64,000 bases of DNA from contig NZ_JACHWB010000002.1 in the NCBI RefSeq assembly GCF_014191055.1, positions 248,001 through 312,000 of the forward strand, written 5' to 3'. The translations under genes were made by a program, and so were the position numbers. The notes below the pieces were generated by a model, which did not search any database, was not told the DNA's origin, and saw only the letters and a list, made by a program, of their open reading frames with translations. Positions 45,223 through 55,834 of this stretch are shown piece by piece (positions within the stretch are counted from its first letter, which is position 1; the number at the start of each line of letters is the position of its first letter). This DNA is from Microvirga lupini. Lineage in GTDB: Bacteria; Pseudomonadota; Alphaproteobacteria; Rhizobiales; Beijerinckiaceae.

Positions 45223-45663
45223 ATGACTTTCACGAAGATGACGGCTGCGGCCCTCAGCCTCGGCATGATGTGCACCGGCGCGGCCCTGGCAGCCCCCAAA
45301 AGCAAGCACGACGGAACCTGGCAGGTGCAGATGGTGACCGATTCCGGCATCTGCGGCACCAACACCTATGCGATCACGGTCGAACAGGGGAATGTCCGTT
45401 ACCACGGCGATCCCGGCGAGACCCCGGCCCAGATCAGCGGGCAGATCGCCACCAACGGTTCTGTCAGCCTCGACATCCGCCGCAGCTCCGCCAAGGCCCA
45501 GGCCTCGGGCAGCTTGGCGGGCCAGTCAGGCTCCGGCGTCTGGAAGGTCGACTCTTATGGTTGCTCCGGCCGCTGGAATGCCCAGAGCGCTCCAGCGTGG
45601 CGCAGAGCTGACCGACCGCACTTTTCTCAAGCCTCCGCATCGCCCGGTGCGGAGGCTTTTTAG
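45223..45663 (+). CDS. Small secreted protein, paralogue A
   Basis: A 146-residue exported protein with a signal peptide (FTKMTAAALSLGMMCTGAAL, cut near AAP). The mature domain is a small beta-rich unit: KHDGTWQVQMVTDSGICG, NGSVSLDIRRSSAKAQASGS and SYGCSGRWNAQ, with two cysteines likely in a disulfide. It is about 35-40% identical to paralogue B next door by eye. The last 20 codons read through a terminator hairpin, while paralogue B stops right after the matching WNA motif. GGGAGGA precedes ATG 45223. Confidence 0.78.
   Translation: MTFTKMTAAALSLGMMCTGAALAAPKSKHDGTWQVQMVTDSGICGTNTYAITVEQGNVRYHGDPGETPAQISGQIATNGSVSLDIRRSSAKAQASGSLAGQSGSGVWKVDSYGCSGRWNAQSAPAWRRADRPHFSQASASPGAEAF
45628..45662 (+). 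terminator. Terminator hairpin inside the 3' end of paralogue A
   Basis: AAGCCTCCGCA (45629-45639) pairs with TGCGGAGGCTT (45648-45658), followed by T-run. The TAG stop of paralogue A lies at 45661-45663, after the hairpin, so the coding frame overlaps the terminator. Confidence 0.8.
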
Positions 45664-45750
45664 CGCATGCGACTGCACGAGTCTCGAGAGGAACCCTGTC
45701 TGAAACACCCACGTTGGTTCAGCCAATCCATGGTTGTTCAGGAGTGTTCG

Positions 45751-46119
45751 ATGCGTGTCCTTTCCTGGCTTGGAGCAGCCGCCTTAGCAGCCCTCGTGAT
45801 CGCTCCACAGGCCCAAGCCCAGACGAACCGGTTCGACGGTAACTGGAGCGTGGAGGTCGTCACCGAGAAGGGGGCCTGCGACCGGGCCTACCGCTATGCG
45901 GTCGTCGTCCAGAACGGCCAGGCCCGCTATGGCGGACCGGAGAATTTCAACGTAAACGGCCGCGTGCAGCAGAACGGCTCAGTCTCGGCCAGCATCTCGC
46001 GGGGCCAGGACCGCGCCAACGTCTCGGGCCGCCTCTCCGGCAACACGGGCCGCGGCTCCTGGACAACCTCAGGCGGACGGATCTGCTCCGGCTACTGGAA
46101 TGCAGAGAAGCGGGGGTAA
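45751..46119 (+). CDS. Small secreted protein, paralogue B
   Basis: A 122-residue exported protein with signal peptide (LSWLGAAALAALVIAPQAQA) and a mature domain parallel to paralogue A: RFDGNWSVEVVTEKGACDRA, YAVVVQNGQARYGGP, NGSVSASISRGQDRANVSGR and ICSGYWNAEKRG. Two cysteines are conserved. Function is unknown; the fold may be a small beta-barrel of a periplasmic or surface protein. CAGGAGTG precedes ATG 45751. It lies between the two mutase subunit genes. Confidence 0.78.
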   Translation: MRVLSWLGAAALAALVIAPQAQAQTNRFDGNWSVEVVTEKGACDRAYRYAVVVQNGQARYGGPENFNVNGRVQQNGSVSASISRGQDRANVSGRLSGNTGRGSWTTSGGRICSGYWNAEKRG

Positions 46120-46127
46120 CGCGCCTT

Positions 46128-46223
46128 GTCATTCCCGGCCGGAGCGCAGCGGAGGGGAAGGGAATCCACCCGCACGCTCAGCGCTATGGGTCCCCTTCCC
46201 GGCCTACGGTCGCCGGGGATGAC
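46128..46223. repeat. Intergenic inverted repeat, family 2 copy 4
   Basis: Begins GTCATTCCCGGCCGGAGCGC and ends GGTCGCCGGGGATGAC; inner arms GGGAAGGGAATCC and GGTCCCCTTCCC pair. It is located between paralogue B and mutB. Confidence 0.7.
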
Positions 46224-46325
46224 ATTGAGCTCTCCAACCATGCGCCGATAGCATCACATGGACGGATGCCCTAGAATGAACCTCATTCGATCCGTTTCCA
46301 CCGGCAAGGGCATCCGCTTCATCCC

Positions 46326-48488
<2,163 letters not shown>

Positions 48489-48567
48489 ATACCGCCGCCC
48501 AAGTCCTGCCATCGAGAAGCAGTGGCTGAACAGCAAGCCTTCGTGGGGGCCTCAAGGGAGGTTCACC

Positions 48568-49344
48568 ATGGGCCGGGTGCAGGATAAGGTCGCCATCATC
48601 ACCGGAGCCGCGCTCGGCATCGGCGAGGCCACGGCGGATCTTCTGGCTCAGGAAGGCGCCAGGGTCGTTCTGACCGACATCAAGGATCGGGAAGGCGAAG
48701 CCGTGGCTCAGCGCATCCGGGATGCAGGCGGAGAGGCGTTCTACCTTCGTCATGATGTGGCACAGGAAGCAGACTGGGAAACGGTCGTCCGGGAGACCCT
48801 GTCCCGCTTCGGCCGCCTCGACGTGCTGGTCAACAATGCCGGGGTCGCCGATGCCTGCCCGCCCGAGGAGGAGACGCTCGAACATTGGCGCTGGCTCATG
48901 AGCATCAACGTCGAAGGGGTCTTCCTCGGTACAAAGCATGCCATCCGGGCCATGAAGGGGAAGCAGCCGGCAGGCGGATCGATCATCAATCTGTCGTCGA
49001 TCGCCGGCATGGTCGGCGTCCCCGACCTCGGCGCCTACTGCACCTCCAAGGGAGGCGTGCGCCTCTACACGAAATCCGTTGCGCTCTACTGCGCCAAGAA
49101 CGGGCTGAACATCCGGGTCAATTCCATCCATCCCGGCTATATCTGGACCCCGATGGTCGAGCATTATCTGGCGCAGCATGGCGACATCCTGGAAGGGCGC
49201 AAGGCCGCGGACAGCCTCCATCCCGTCGGGCATATGGGCGAGCCTGACGACATCGCCTATGGCGTGCTCTATCTCGCGTCTGACGAGTCCAAGTTCATGA
49301 CGGGCGCCGAACTCGTTATCGACGGAGGCTATACTGTTCAATAA
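48568..49344 (+). CDS. Short-chain dehydrogenase/reductase
   Basis: A 258-residue classical SDR. The NAD(P) site is GAALGIGEATADLLAQEG; Asp in LTDIKDREG favours NAD. NNAG, the catalytic Ser of NLSSIAGMVG and the YxxxK in YCTSKGGVRLYTKS are intact, and the C-terminus MTGAELVIDGGY is typical. It resembles cyclopentanol/3-alpha-hydroxysteroid-type dehydrogenases; the substrate is unknown. GGGAGG precedes the ATG. Confidence 0.9.
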   Translation: MGRVQDKVAIITGAALGIGEATADLLAQEGARVVLTDIKDREGEAVAQRIRDAGGEAFYLRHDVAQEADWETVVRETLSRFGRLDVLVNNAGVADACPPEEETLEHWRWLMSINVEGVFLGTKHAIRAMKGKQPAGGSIINLSSIAGMVGVPDLGAYCTSKGGVRLYTKSVALYCAKNGLNIRVNSIHPGYIWTPMVEHYLAQHGDILEGRKAADSLHPVGHMGEPDDIAYGVLYLASDESKFMTGAELVIDGGYTVQ

Positions 49345-49457
49345 TCTTTAAGCATGCTTTGATCATCCGCGTGAAATACGCGTTTCTACTTATTGATCGC
49401 TGCCCTCTCCACATGAAAGCATTCCCACGATTTCATTCATGAATTTGTGGGGCACCT

Positions 49458-50642
49458 ATGGCACTTGATCTCGACGGCTACACGCTCACCTTTTCTGACG
49501 AATTCACCGGCACTTATCTCGACACTTCGATCTGGGGCACGAAATACTGGTGGGGCGGGCGCAGCCTCGCGAGCAATGGCGAGATGCAGTACTTTGCCGA
49601 CCGCTCGACGGCTGTCATCCAGCGGAACCCGCATCTCGACCCGTTCAGCATTTCGGCCGATCCCCTCGAGGCCGGCGACGGCATTCTGACGATTACGGCC
49701 CAGCCCTCCCCCGACAAGAGCCTGACGGACGGCCTGCCTTACGTGTCGGGGCTCATCAACACCTACGGCACCTTCTCGCAGACCTACGGCTATTTCGAAA
49801 TCTCGGCGCAGGTTCCATCCGGGCAAGGCCTGTGGCCGGCCTTCTGGCTGCTGCCGCAGAGCGGCAACTGGCCGCCGGAGATCGACGTGCTGGAAATGCT
49901 CGGCCACGATCCCTCGACCTACTATGTCGGCTCGCATTGGACGGACGCGACAGGGAGCCACGCCTTCGACACGCAGGGCGTTTCGACAGGGATCGACCTC
50001 TCCCTCGGGTTTCACAGCTACGGCACGCTCTGGACGGCGGATTCGATCACCTACTACCTCGATGGCATGGAGGTTTACTCCATGGCGACGCCCGCCGGCA
50101 TGGACGAGCCGATGTATCTGCTTGCGGGCCTTGCGGTTGGCGGCAACTGGCCAGGTGCGCCGGACGCGACGACGCAGTTTCCGGCCGAATTCCAGATTGA
50201 CTACATCCGCGCCTGGGCGCTCAATGAGACGCCCGAGGTGGTGGTCACTCCGACGATTTCAGGCGGGTCAGGTGCCGACATCCTCAAGGGCGACATCCAT
50301 GCCGGCATCGTCGATGACACGATCTACGCCTATGACGGCAACGACACGCTCGAAGGGCTGAAAGGGAACGATACCCTGATCGGCGGCAGCGGCGCGGATA
50401 CGTTCCTCTACCGGACCGGGCCGAGCGGCTACGACGTGATCCTCGACTTTGATACCCTTGGCGGAGACGTGGTGCGCATCACAAAGGCCATTGCCGGCCA
50501 GAAGAACTTTTCCGGTCTCTACAAGCAGATCAAGGATAGTGCCGCCGGAGATGCGGTTCTGAAACTGGCCGACGGGGGCTCCATCACCTTCGATGGCGTG
50601 AGGAAGGCTCAGCTCGGTTACGACGACTTCTTCATCATGTGA
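49458..50642 (+). CDS. GH16 beta-glucanase with C-terminal RTX-like repeats
   Basis: A 394-residue glycosidase. The GH16 domain (about 5-255) has the active-site motif EIDVLE (Glu141, Asp143, Glu146) after WPAFWLLPQSGNWPP. The C-terminus carries Ca-binding nonapeptide-like repeats: GGSGADILKGD, AYDGNDTLEG, KGNDTLIGGSGADTFLY, then a secretion-type end. There is no N-terminal signal, so type I export is expected, as for rhizobial ExsH and PlyA, which trim exopolysaccharide. No type I exporter genes are in the window. Confidence 0.88.
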   Translation: MALDLDGYTLTFSDEFTGTYLDTSIWGTKYWWGGRSLASNGEMQYFADRSTAVIQRNPHLDPFSISADPLEAGDGILTITAQPSPDKSLTDGLPYVSGLINTYGTFSQTYGYFEISAQVPSGQGLWPAFWLLPQSGNWPPEIDVLEMLGHDPSTYYVGSHWTDATGSHAFDTQGVSTGIDLSLGFHSYGTLWTADSITYYLDGMEVYSMATPAGMDEPMYLLAGLAVGGNWPGAPDATTQFPAEFQIDYIRAWALNETPEVVVTPTISGGSGADILKGDIHAGIVDDTIYAYDGNDTLEGLKGNDTLIGGSGADTFLYRTGPSGYDVILDFDTLGGDVVRITKAIAGQKNFSGLYKQIKDSAAGDAVLKLADGGSITFDGVRKAQLGYDDFFIM

Positions 50643-50667
50643 CAAGGCTTGATCGGGCGGTCTCTCT

Positions 50668-50771
50668 AAAGCATCGGACGCAAATTCGAACTCACGTCCG
50701 ATGCTTTGAGTTTTTGGTTTGACGCATCTTTTTACGCAAAACCGGTGTCCACTTTTGCGTTCGATGCTCTA
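50668..50771. repeat. Intergenic palindromic repeat, family 1 copy 3 (long form)
   Basis: AAAGCATCGGAC (50668-50679) pairs with GTCCGATGCTTT (50696-50707). A further arm, TTTTTACGCAAAACCGGTGT... ending TTTTGCGTTCGATGCTCTAG, extends it to about 104 bp. The central part GGTTTGACGCATCTTTTT is shared with repeats common in Rhizobiales. It separates convergent genes. Confidence 0.8.
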
Positions 50772-51740
50772 GGACCGCTCGATCGCCCGCTTCACCACCT
50801 GCTGCACTTCCTTGTTCGACAGGAACAGGTCGTGGTTGATGATGCCGCCTCCGAATTCGGAGGCGTCGGCCACGCGCACGCCCAGAGCCTCCAGCCGCTC
50901 GCGGTCGGCCGCCCCTGCCCGCACGATGCCGCCGGCGAGGCGGCTCGAGACGGCGAGCGCCCGGTCGTTGGTGGAGCTGATGACGGTGATCTTCTTCGCG
51001 TCAGCCCCCAGGCGTTCCAGGCCGCGGGCGAACAGGTCGATATCGATATCCGGGGCCGCCAGCACCACCGCGCCGATGCGCTCCATGGCGCTCTCGCCGC
51101 CGGATGCGCGCAGCATGCGCAGGGTTTCCAGCGTCAGCAGCGTGCCCATGCTGTGAGCCACGATGTGGATGCGCCCACCGCTCGGGGTCTTGGCGATGGC
51201 GGTCAGCAGGTCCTCCAGCGAGTCGCGGGACCACATGGCGCTCTCGCGGTCGGCCACGTAGCTGAAGGTCGAGGCGGCGGAGGGCCAGGTGAACAGGCCG
51301 GTCACACCCGCGAACTTGATGCCCTCGGAGAGATCGACCGTCGAGGTCGCGGCGGTCTCGAAGCTTTCCTTGTAGCCATGGATGTAGAGCAGCAGGTCGC
51401 GGCCGAAGGCAGCCTGCGCGAAGGCCTGCGCGGCGTTGCTGTGATCCACGTTCTCCACTTTGGCGATGTTCCAGCTGCCGCTGCCGAGAAGCGAGTCCGA
51501 TGGAGGCGTCAGGCGCGCCTCCGCGAAGATCATGTCGGCCGAGCGTTCGCTGCTGAACCAGGGCTTCTTGGGCGGATCGCCCACCGGCAGACGCGTGGTC
51601 GCGACCAGCAGCTTGGGATCCTTCTCAAGGCCGATCTTGAAAGCCGCAGGGCTGACGAGAGCCGAGTCGTCCCCGACGCAGCCGGACAGGGCAACGCCGG
51701 CAAGGCACACGATGGCGAGGCGGGTGAGTGAGAAACGCAT
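50769..51740 (-). CDS. Alpha/beta hydrolase lipoprotein (DUF900)
   Basis: A 323-residue hydrolase of the DUF900 type. The N-terminus is a lipoprotein signal (SLTRLAIVCLAGVALSGC, lipobox LSGC). The hydrolase core holds LLLYIHGYKESFETAATS, the nucleophile motif VAHSMGTLLTLE and the region VLAAPDIDIDLFA. It is probably attached to the membrane as an esterase of unknown substrate. ATG 51740 is chosen to start the signal; the frame continues to 51893. Confidence 0.83.
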   Translation of the reverse strand: MRFSLTRLAIVCLAGVALSGCVGDDSALVSPAAFKIGLEKDPKLLVATTRLPVGDPPKKPWFSSERSADMIFAEARLTPPSDSLLGSGSWNIAKVENVDHSNAAQAFAQAAFGRDLLLYIHGYKESFETAATSTVDLSEGIKFAGVTGLFTWPSAASTFSYVADRESAMWSRDSLEDLLTAIAKTPSGGRIHIVAHSMGTLLTLETLRMLRASGGESAMERIGAVVLAAPDIDIDLFARGLERLGADAKKITVISSTNDRALAVSSRLAGGIVRAGAADRERLEALGVRVADASEFGGGIINHDLFLSNKEVQQVVKRAIERS

Positions 51741-51919
51741 GAGGACCGGGATTCGACAGGAGACAAGGAAGGTCATGCTGTTTTGCCCTCGATCATGGCA
51801 TGCGCAAGGCGAAACCCCTGCGGCACTCCCACTCGTGCCGGATCGCGGTAAAGCATTGGTGAACGTGAGCCAGGGTCTCTTGCCTTGATGCAAGCAGGCC
51901 TCGACCGTACCTTGGCTCC

Positions 51920-52678
51920 ATGCTCGCCGTCATTGCCCGTATCTTCCTTGTCATCGTTGCCCTTTTTCTTATTCCCCTAGGGGCTCACGCCGCCTGGTGG
52001 GCCATGCGCGACGATGTCGCGCCGAGCTGGCGCGCCGCCGACTGGTCGAGCGCGAAGCTCCTCCCCGCAGCTGCGGAAGCACCCCAAGCCATCGTGGCGG
52101 TCTATGCCGCGCGGGTCGGGCGCTGGCGCGGCATCTTCGCCCACCATACCTGGGTGGTGGTGAAGGAGGCCGGCGCTCGCACCTATACCCGCTACGATAA
52201 GGTCGGCTGGGGCAGCCCGGTGCGCACCAACGGCTGGGCTCCGGACGGGCGCTGGTTCGGCAACGCGCCCCATCCCGTGGTGGTGATCGAAGGCCCCGAG
52301 GCCGAGCGGGTGATTCCGCAGGTTCGGCAGGCCGTGGCCAGCTACCCGTATCAGACCTTCGGCGCCTACAACGCCTGGCCCGGACCGAACTCCAACACCT
52401 TCGTGGCCCATGTGATGCGCTCCGTCCCCGAACTCGCCGCACCGCTGCCGCCGACGGCACTCGGCAAGGACTGGCAGCCCTGGCGCGACATCGTGGGCCT
52501 GACACCGAGCCGCACCGGGGTCCAGCTCTCGCTTGGCGGCTATGCCGGCATCGCGGTCGGGTGGATCGAGGGTGTGGAGATCGACTTCATGGGCCTCGTG
52601 GCCGGCCTCGACCTGCGGCGCCCCGCGATCAAGGTTCCCGCCTGGGGACGTTTCGGCATGGACCCGATCACGTGGTGA
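51920..52678 (+). CDS. DUF3750 family protein
   Basis: A 252-residue protein with an N-terminal signal/anchor (VIARIFLVIVALFLIPLGAH) and the DUF3750 domain (AVYAARVGRWRGIFAHHTWV, FGAYNAWPGPNSNTFVAHVM). The latter resembles papain-like transglutaminase/LRAT-type folds with H and N residues in place, but no catalytic cysteine is obvious. It is located in the membrane with the domain in the periplasm. Function is unknown. The stop is 31 bases from meaB. Confidence 0.82.
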   Translation: MLAVIARIFLVIVALFLIPLGAHAAWWAMRDDVAPSWRAADWSSAKLLPAAAEAPQAIVAVYAARVGRWRGIFAHHTWVVVKEAGARTYTRYDKVGWGSPVRTNGWAPDGRWFGNAPHPVVVIEGPEAERVIPQVRQAVASYPYQTFGAYNAWPGPNSNTFVAHVMRSVPELAAPLPPTALGKDWQPWRDIVGLTPSRTGVQLSLGGYAGIAVGWIEGVEIDFMGLVAGLDLRRPAIKVPAWGRFGMDPITW

Positions 52679-52709
52679 AACTCGACGCCGGATGCGCTAA
52701 AGCTTCCCC

Positions 52710-53693
52710 ATGACCGGGGGCTCTCAGAAGACAGCAGTGACGGCGGAGATGGTCGCCAACGGCGACCGCGCGGCGCTCGCGCGCGCCATTACGCTGATGG
52801 AATCGCGCCGTCCCGATCACCGGGAGGCCGCCCGCTCTCTGCTCCAGGAGTTGATGCCCCGGACTGGCCAAGCCGTGCGCATCGGCATCACGGGCGTTCC
52901 GGGCGTCGGCAAGTCGACCACCATCGATACGCTCGGTTCCATGCTGACCGAGAAGGGGCACAAGGTGGCGGTGCTTGCCGTCGATCCCTCCTCCACGCGC
53001 ACGGGCGGGGCGATCCTCGGCGACAAGACCCGGATGGCGCGGCTCGCGACGGACCCGAACGCCTTCATCCGCCCCTCGCCCTCCTCCGGGACGTTGGGCG
53101 GCGTCGCGGCCAAGACCCGGGAGACGATGCTGCTCTGCGAGGCTGCCGGGTTCGATGTGATCCTCGTTGAGACCGTGGGCGTCGGGCAGTCGGAGACGGC
53201 GGTGGCCGACCTCACCGACTTCTTCCTCGTGCTCATGCTGCCGGGCGCCGGCGACGAGTTGCAGGGCATCAAGAAGGGCATCCTGGAGCTGGCCGACCTG
53301 ATCGCCGTCAACAAGGCGGACGATGCGGGCGTCAAGGCGAAGGCCGCCGCCGCCGAGTACAAGGCCGCTCTGCACATCCTGGCCCCCGCCTCGCCGACCT
53401 GGACGCCTCCCGTGCTGACGGTGTCGGGACTGACCGGCCAAGGCCTCGACGAGCTCTGGACCAAGGTGCTCGACCATCGCAAGCGCCTGGAGGCGACCGG
53501 CGAACTGGCGTCGAAAAGGCGAGCGCAGGACACCAAATGGATGTGGGCGCTCGTCCATGAGCGCCTCTACGAGCGCCTTTACCACGATCCGGCCCTGCGC
53601 CAGCGCGTGCCGGAGATCGAGCGCGCCATTGCCGACGGCACCCTGTCGCCGGATGCCGGAGCCAGTGAGATCGTGAGGCTCTTGGGGATTTAG
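52710..53693 (+). CDS. meaB: Methylmalonyl-CoA mutase-associated GTPase MeaB
   Basis: A 327-residue G3E-family GTPase. The P-loop is GVPGVGKSTTIDTLG, the switch region LAVDPSSTRTGGAILGDKTR, GTPase Glu in VETVGVGQSETAVAD and base recognition VNKADD. It gates cofactor loading and protects the mutase from inactivation. Encoded about 4 kb after mutB, it completes the mutase set in this region. Confidence 0.95.
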   Translation: MTGGSQKTAVTAEMVANGDRAALARAITLMESRRPDHREAARSLLQELMPRTGQAVRIGITGVPGVGKSTTIDTLGSMLTEKGHKVAVLAVDPSSTRTGGAILGDKTRMARLATDPNAFIRPSPSSGTLGGVAAKTRETMLLCEAAGFDVILVETVGVGQSETAVADLTDFFLVLMLPGAGDELQGIKKGILELADLIAVNKADDAGVKAKAAAAEYKAALHILAPASPTWTPPVLTVSGLTGQGLDELWTKVLDHRKRLEATGELASKRRAQDTKWMWALVHERLYERLYHDPALRQRVPEIERAIADGTLSPDAGASEIVRLLGI

Positions 53694-53746
53694 AAGCATC
53701 GGATTGACCCCAAAGGTGCAGATCCACTTTCCGCGTCCGATGCTTT
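53693..53746. repeat. Intergenic palindromic repeat, family 1 copy 4
   Basis: Starts AAGCATCGGATTGACCCCAA and ends CCGCGTCCGATGCTTTGG, directly after the meaB stop codon. Ends match the copies at 3579, 29008 and 50668. Confidence 0.8.
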
Positions 53747-53809
53747 GGCCATGGTCCAGGGTTGCCCTATCCGGAATCGCACCTGATCTCGGGCTGGAAA
53801 TCCGCTTCT

Positions 53810-54646
53810 ATGAACCGGACAAGATCGTCAGCCACGAAGAGAGCGAACCGCGTCGTGATCGACAGGCTGCATCAGCTGCCCATTTTTCTGGGCGCCGTGA
53901 TCGTCTGCCTCTTCTTCCTGGTGCCGACCCTGATCGGCTCGGCGCTGCTGCAGCCTGCCGTCGGACGTCTGCTTCGGGGCGAGCGGGATCCGAACACGAT
54001 TGTCGGCCTGCTCCTGAACTCCTTCACACTCTACTACGGCGTTCTCCTCGCGCTGCTCTCCATCGCGGTGTTCGATAATTACGGCAAGGCGCAGGACGCG
54101 GTGGCGCGAGAAGCCTCCAGCATCATTGCGCTTTACCGCACCTTCAGCGGTTATCCGGAGCCGCTCCGCACTGCCATGTCGGATACCCTGCGCCAATATG
54201 CGGACGAGGAGACGGGACCAGGGTGGGTGTCCCAGCGCAGCAACCAGGCCTCAACGCGCGGAACGCTGCTGGTCGATCAATTGAGCCGCCAGCTCCTCAG
54301 CTTCAATCCCAATCGGGCTTCGGGCGAGGACATGGTCCATCAGGCGGCCCTGCGGATCTTCGAGGATTTCATCGAACAGCGCCGCCTGCGCATCCAGGCA
54401 GCCGGAACCAGCATTCCAAAGGTGATCTGGTCGGTCGTCATCGTCGGCGCCTGCCTGAACGTCTTTATCCTGTGGCTGTTCGACCTGAAGCGGACGACTC
54501 ACTTCATTCTCGGCGGCGTGCTGATGATCTTCGTCGGGTTGGTCGTCTATATGGTCGGCGTGCTCGACCGGCCGTTCCATGGCGCGCATGGTCTGCAGCC
54601 GGACGACCTGATCCACGCCCGCCAGCAGATGCAGCCGCGGCCCTGA
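53810..54646 (+). CDS. DUF4239 membrane protein (bestrophin-like)
   Basis: A 278-residue membrane protein with hydrophobic segments near 25-47, 70-92, 205-225 and 232-255, matching DUF4239: LYYGVLLALLSIAVFDNYGK, REASSIIALYRTFSGYPEPL and LVVYMVGVLDRPFHGAHGLQ. It is related to bestrophin-like anion channels; transport has not been shown for this subgroup. ATG 53810 (MNRTRSSATKRANR) is likely; the frame begins at 53762. Confidence 0.75.
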   Translation: MNRTRSSATKRANRVVIDRLHQLPIFLGAVIVCLFFLVPTLIGSALLQPAVGRLLRGERDPNTIVGLLLNSFTLYYGVLLALLSIAVFDNYGKAQDAVAREASSIIALYRTFSGYPEPLRTAMSDTLRQYADEETGPGWVSQRSNQASTRGTLLVDQLSRQLLSFNPNRASGEDMVHQAALRIFEDFIEQRRLRIQAAGTSIPKVIWSVVIVGACLNVFILWLFDLKRTTHFILGGVLMIFVGLVVYMVGVLDRPFHGAHGLQPDDLIHARQQMQPRP

Positions 54647-54651
54647 AGCGA

Positions 54652-55665
54652 TCAAGCCGCGCCCGTGATCTCCGACGAAACCCGGATCTGGCCGAGTTCG
54701 ATGCCATTCCAGTTCCTGAGCACAGGCTGCGCCAGGGCTTCGACGGCCTTGCGCTCGTCATGGCCCAACTCGAGGAACCGAAGAACGAGGCCGGCCATCA
54801 TGGCCTCTGCCGCACGGGCATTGCCGTCATCGGCCTTCAGGGCGATCCCGTAGCCGAGTTCCGGGAACGAGGCGCAATAGACGCCTTCCGCGCCGACCTT
54901 CACGAAGGCGCGCTCGCCCAACAGCTCCATCAGCCTGGTGTCGAAGCGGCCGGTGCCGGCCACCATGAAGGGATGCCGGGCCACGGCCTTGCGGATGCGG
55001 GCGGCCGCCGCCTTGCCTTCGCCCGGCAGGCCGATACCGGTGCCGAAGCGGGCAAAGCCGAAGGCGAGCGACGGAAGCCGGATCGCATAGGTGGGGATCG
55101 AGCAGCCGTCGATGCCGCTCTTCTCGATCGAGTGGCAGGCGCCCGTGATGTCCTCCAGGGTCTCGCGCACTTTGCGCTGGACCGGGTGATCCGCCAGCAC
55201 ATAGCCCGTGGGGTTGTCCCCCTGGCCGCAGGCGAGGCAGATGAAGCCCGCATGCTTGCCCGAGCAATTGTTGTGCAGGGCGCTGGGGCTTCCCCCAGAG
55301 GCCGCCAGGGCGCGGTTCGCGGCCTCGCCCATGGGCCAGTGGGTGCCGCATTCGAGGCAACCGGCGTCCTGGCCCGCCTTGGCAAGCATGGATGCGGCCA
55401 CCCTCACATGCTCCGGCTCGCCCGAATGGGACGCGCAGGCCAGAGCGATTTCCTCGTCAACCAAGCCGTATTTATCTGCGATTCCGCTCTCGACCAGCGG
55501 CATGGCCTGAAGCGCCTTGATGGCCGAGCGCGGAAAAACGCGCCGGTCCACATCGCCGATCGAAAAAACCGTGGCCCCTTCTGCGTCCACCACCGAGATG
55601 CTGCCCCTGTGGCGCGACTCGACCAGATGGCCGCGGGTGACCTCGACAAGAAATGGATTGTCCAT
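54652..55665 (-). CDS. L-asparaginase, ReAV type (class 3)
   Basis: A 337-residue asparaginase of the Rhizobium etli kind. The Ser-x-x-Lys pair is Ser47-Lys50 (FPRSAIKALQ); the metal site is Cys134 and Lys137 (HNNCSGKHAGF) with Cys188 (GIDGCSIPTYAI), each one residue off the ReAV numbering I recall (S48, K51, C135, K138, C189). It hydrolyses asparagine to aspartate and ammonia in the cytoplasm. ATG 55665 (MDNPFLVEVTRG) is chosen; the frame extends to 55704. Confidence 0.88.
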   Translation of the reverse strand: MDNPFLVEVTRGHLVESRHRGSISVVDAEGATVFSIGDVDRRVFPRSAIKALQAMPLVESGIADKYGLVDEEIALACASHSGEPEHVRVAASMLAKAGQDAGCLECGTHWPMGEAANRALAASGGSPSALHNNCSGKHAGFICLACGQGDNPTGYVLADHPVQRKVRETLEDITGACHSIEKSGIDGCSIPTYAIRLPSLAFGFARFGTGIGLPGEGKAAAARIRKAVARHPFMVAGTGRFDTRLMELLGERAFVKVGAEGVYCASFPELGYGIALKADDGNARAAEAMMAGLVLRFLELGHDERKAVEALAQPVLRNWNGIELGQIRVSSEITGAA

Positions 55666-55834
55666 CAATGCCCCGTTTGAAAAGCGGCGGTGTTGTGGAG
55701 GCACTCATGGCAGAAGTCAAAGGGGACGTTGTTGCAAAAGAGCGAAAAACTGCCTCGAAATCGCAGCAGACGACGGCTTGCGGCTGAGCCCTGGCCACCC
55801 TAAACCGGAGGTTCCAACAAGCGGGGAGCCCCTG

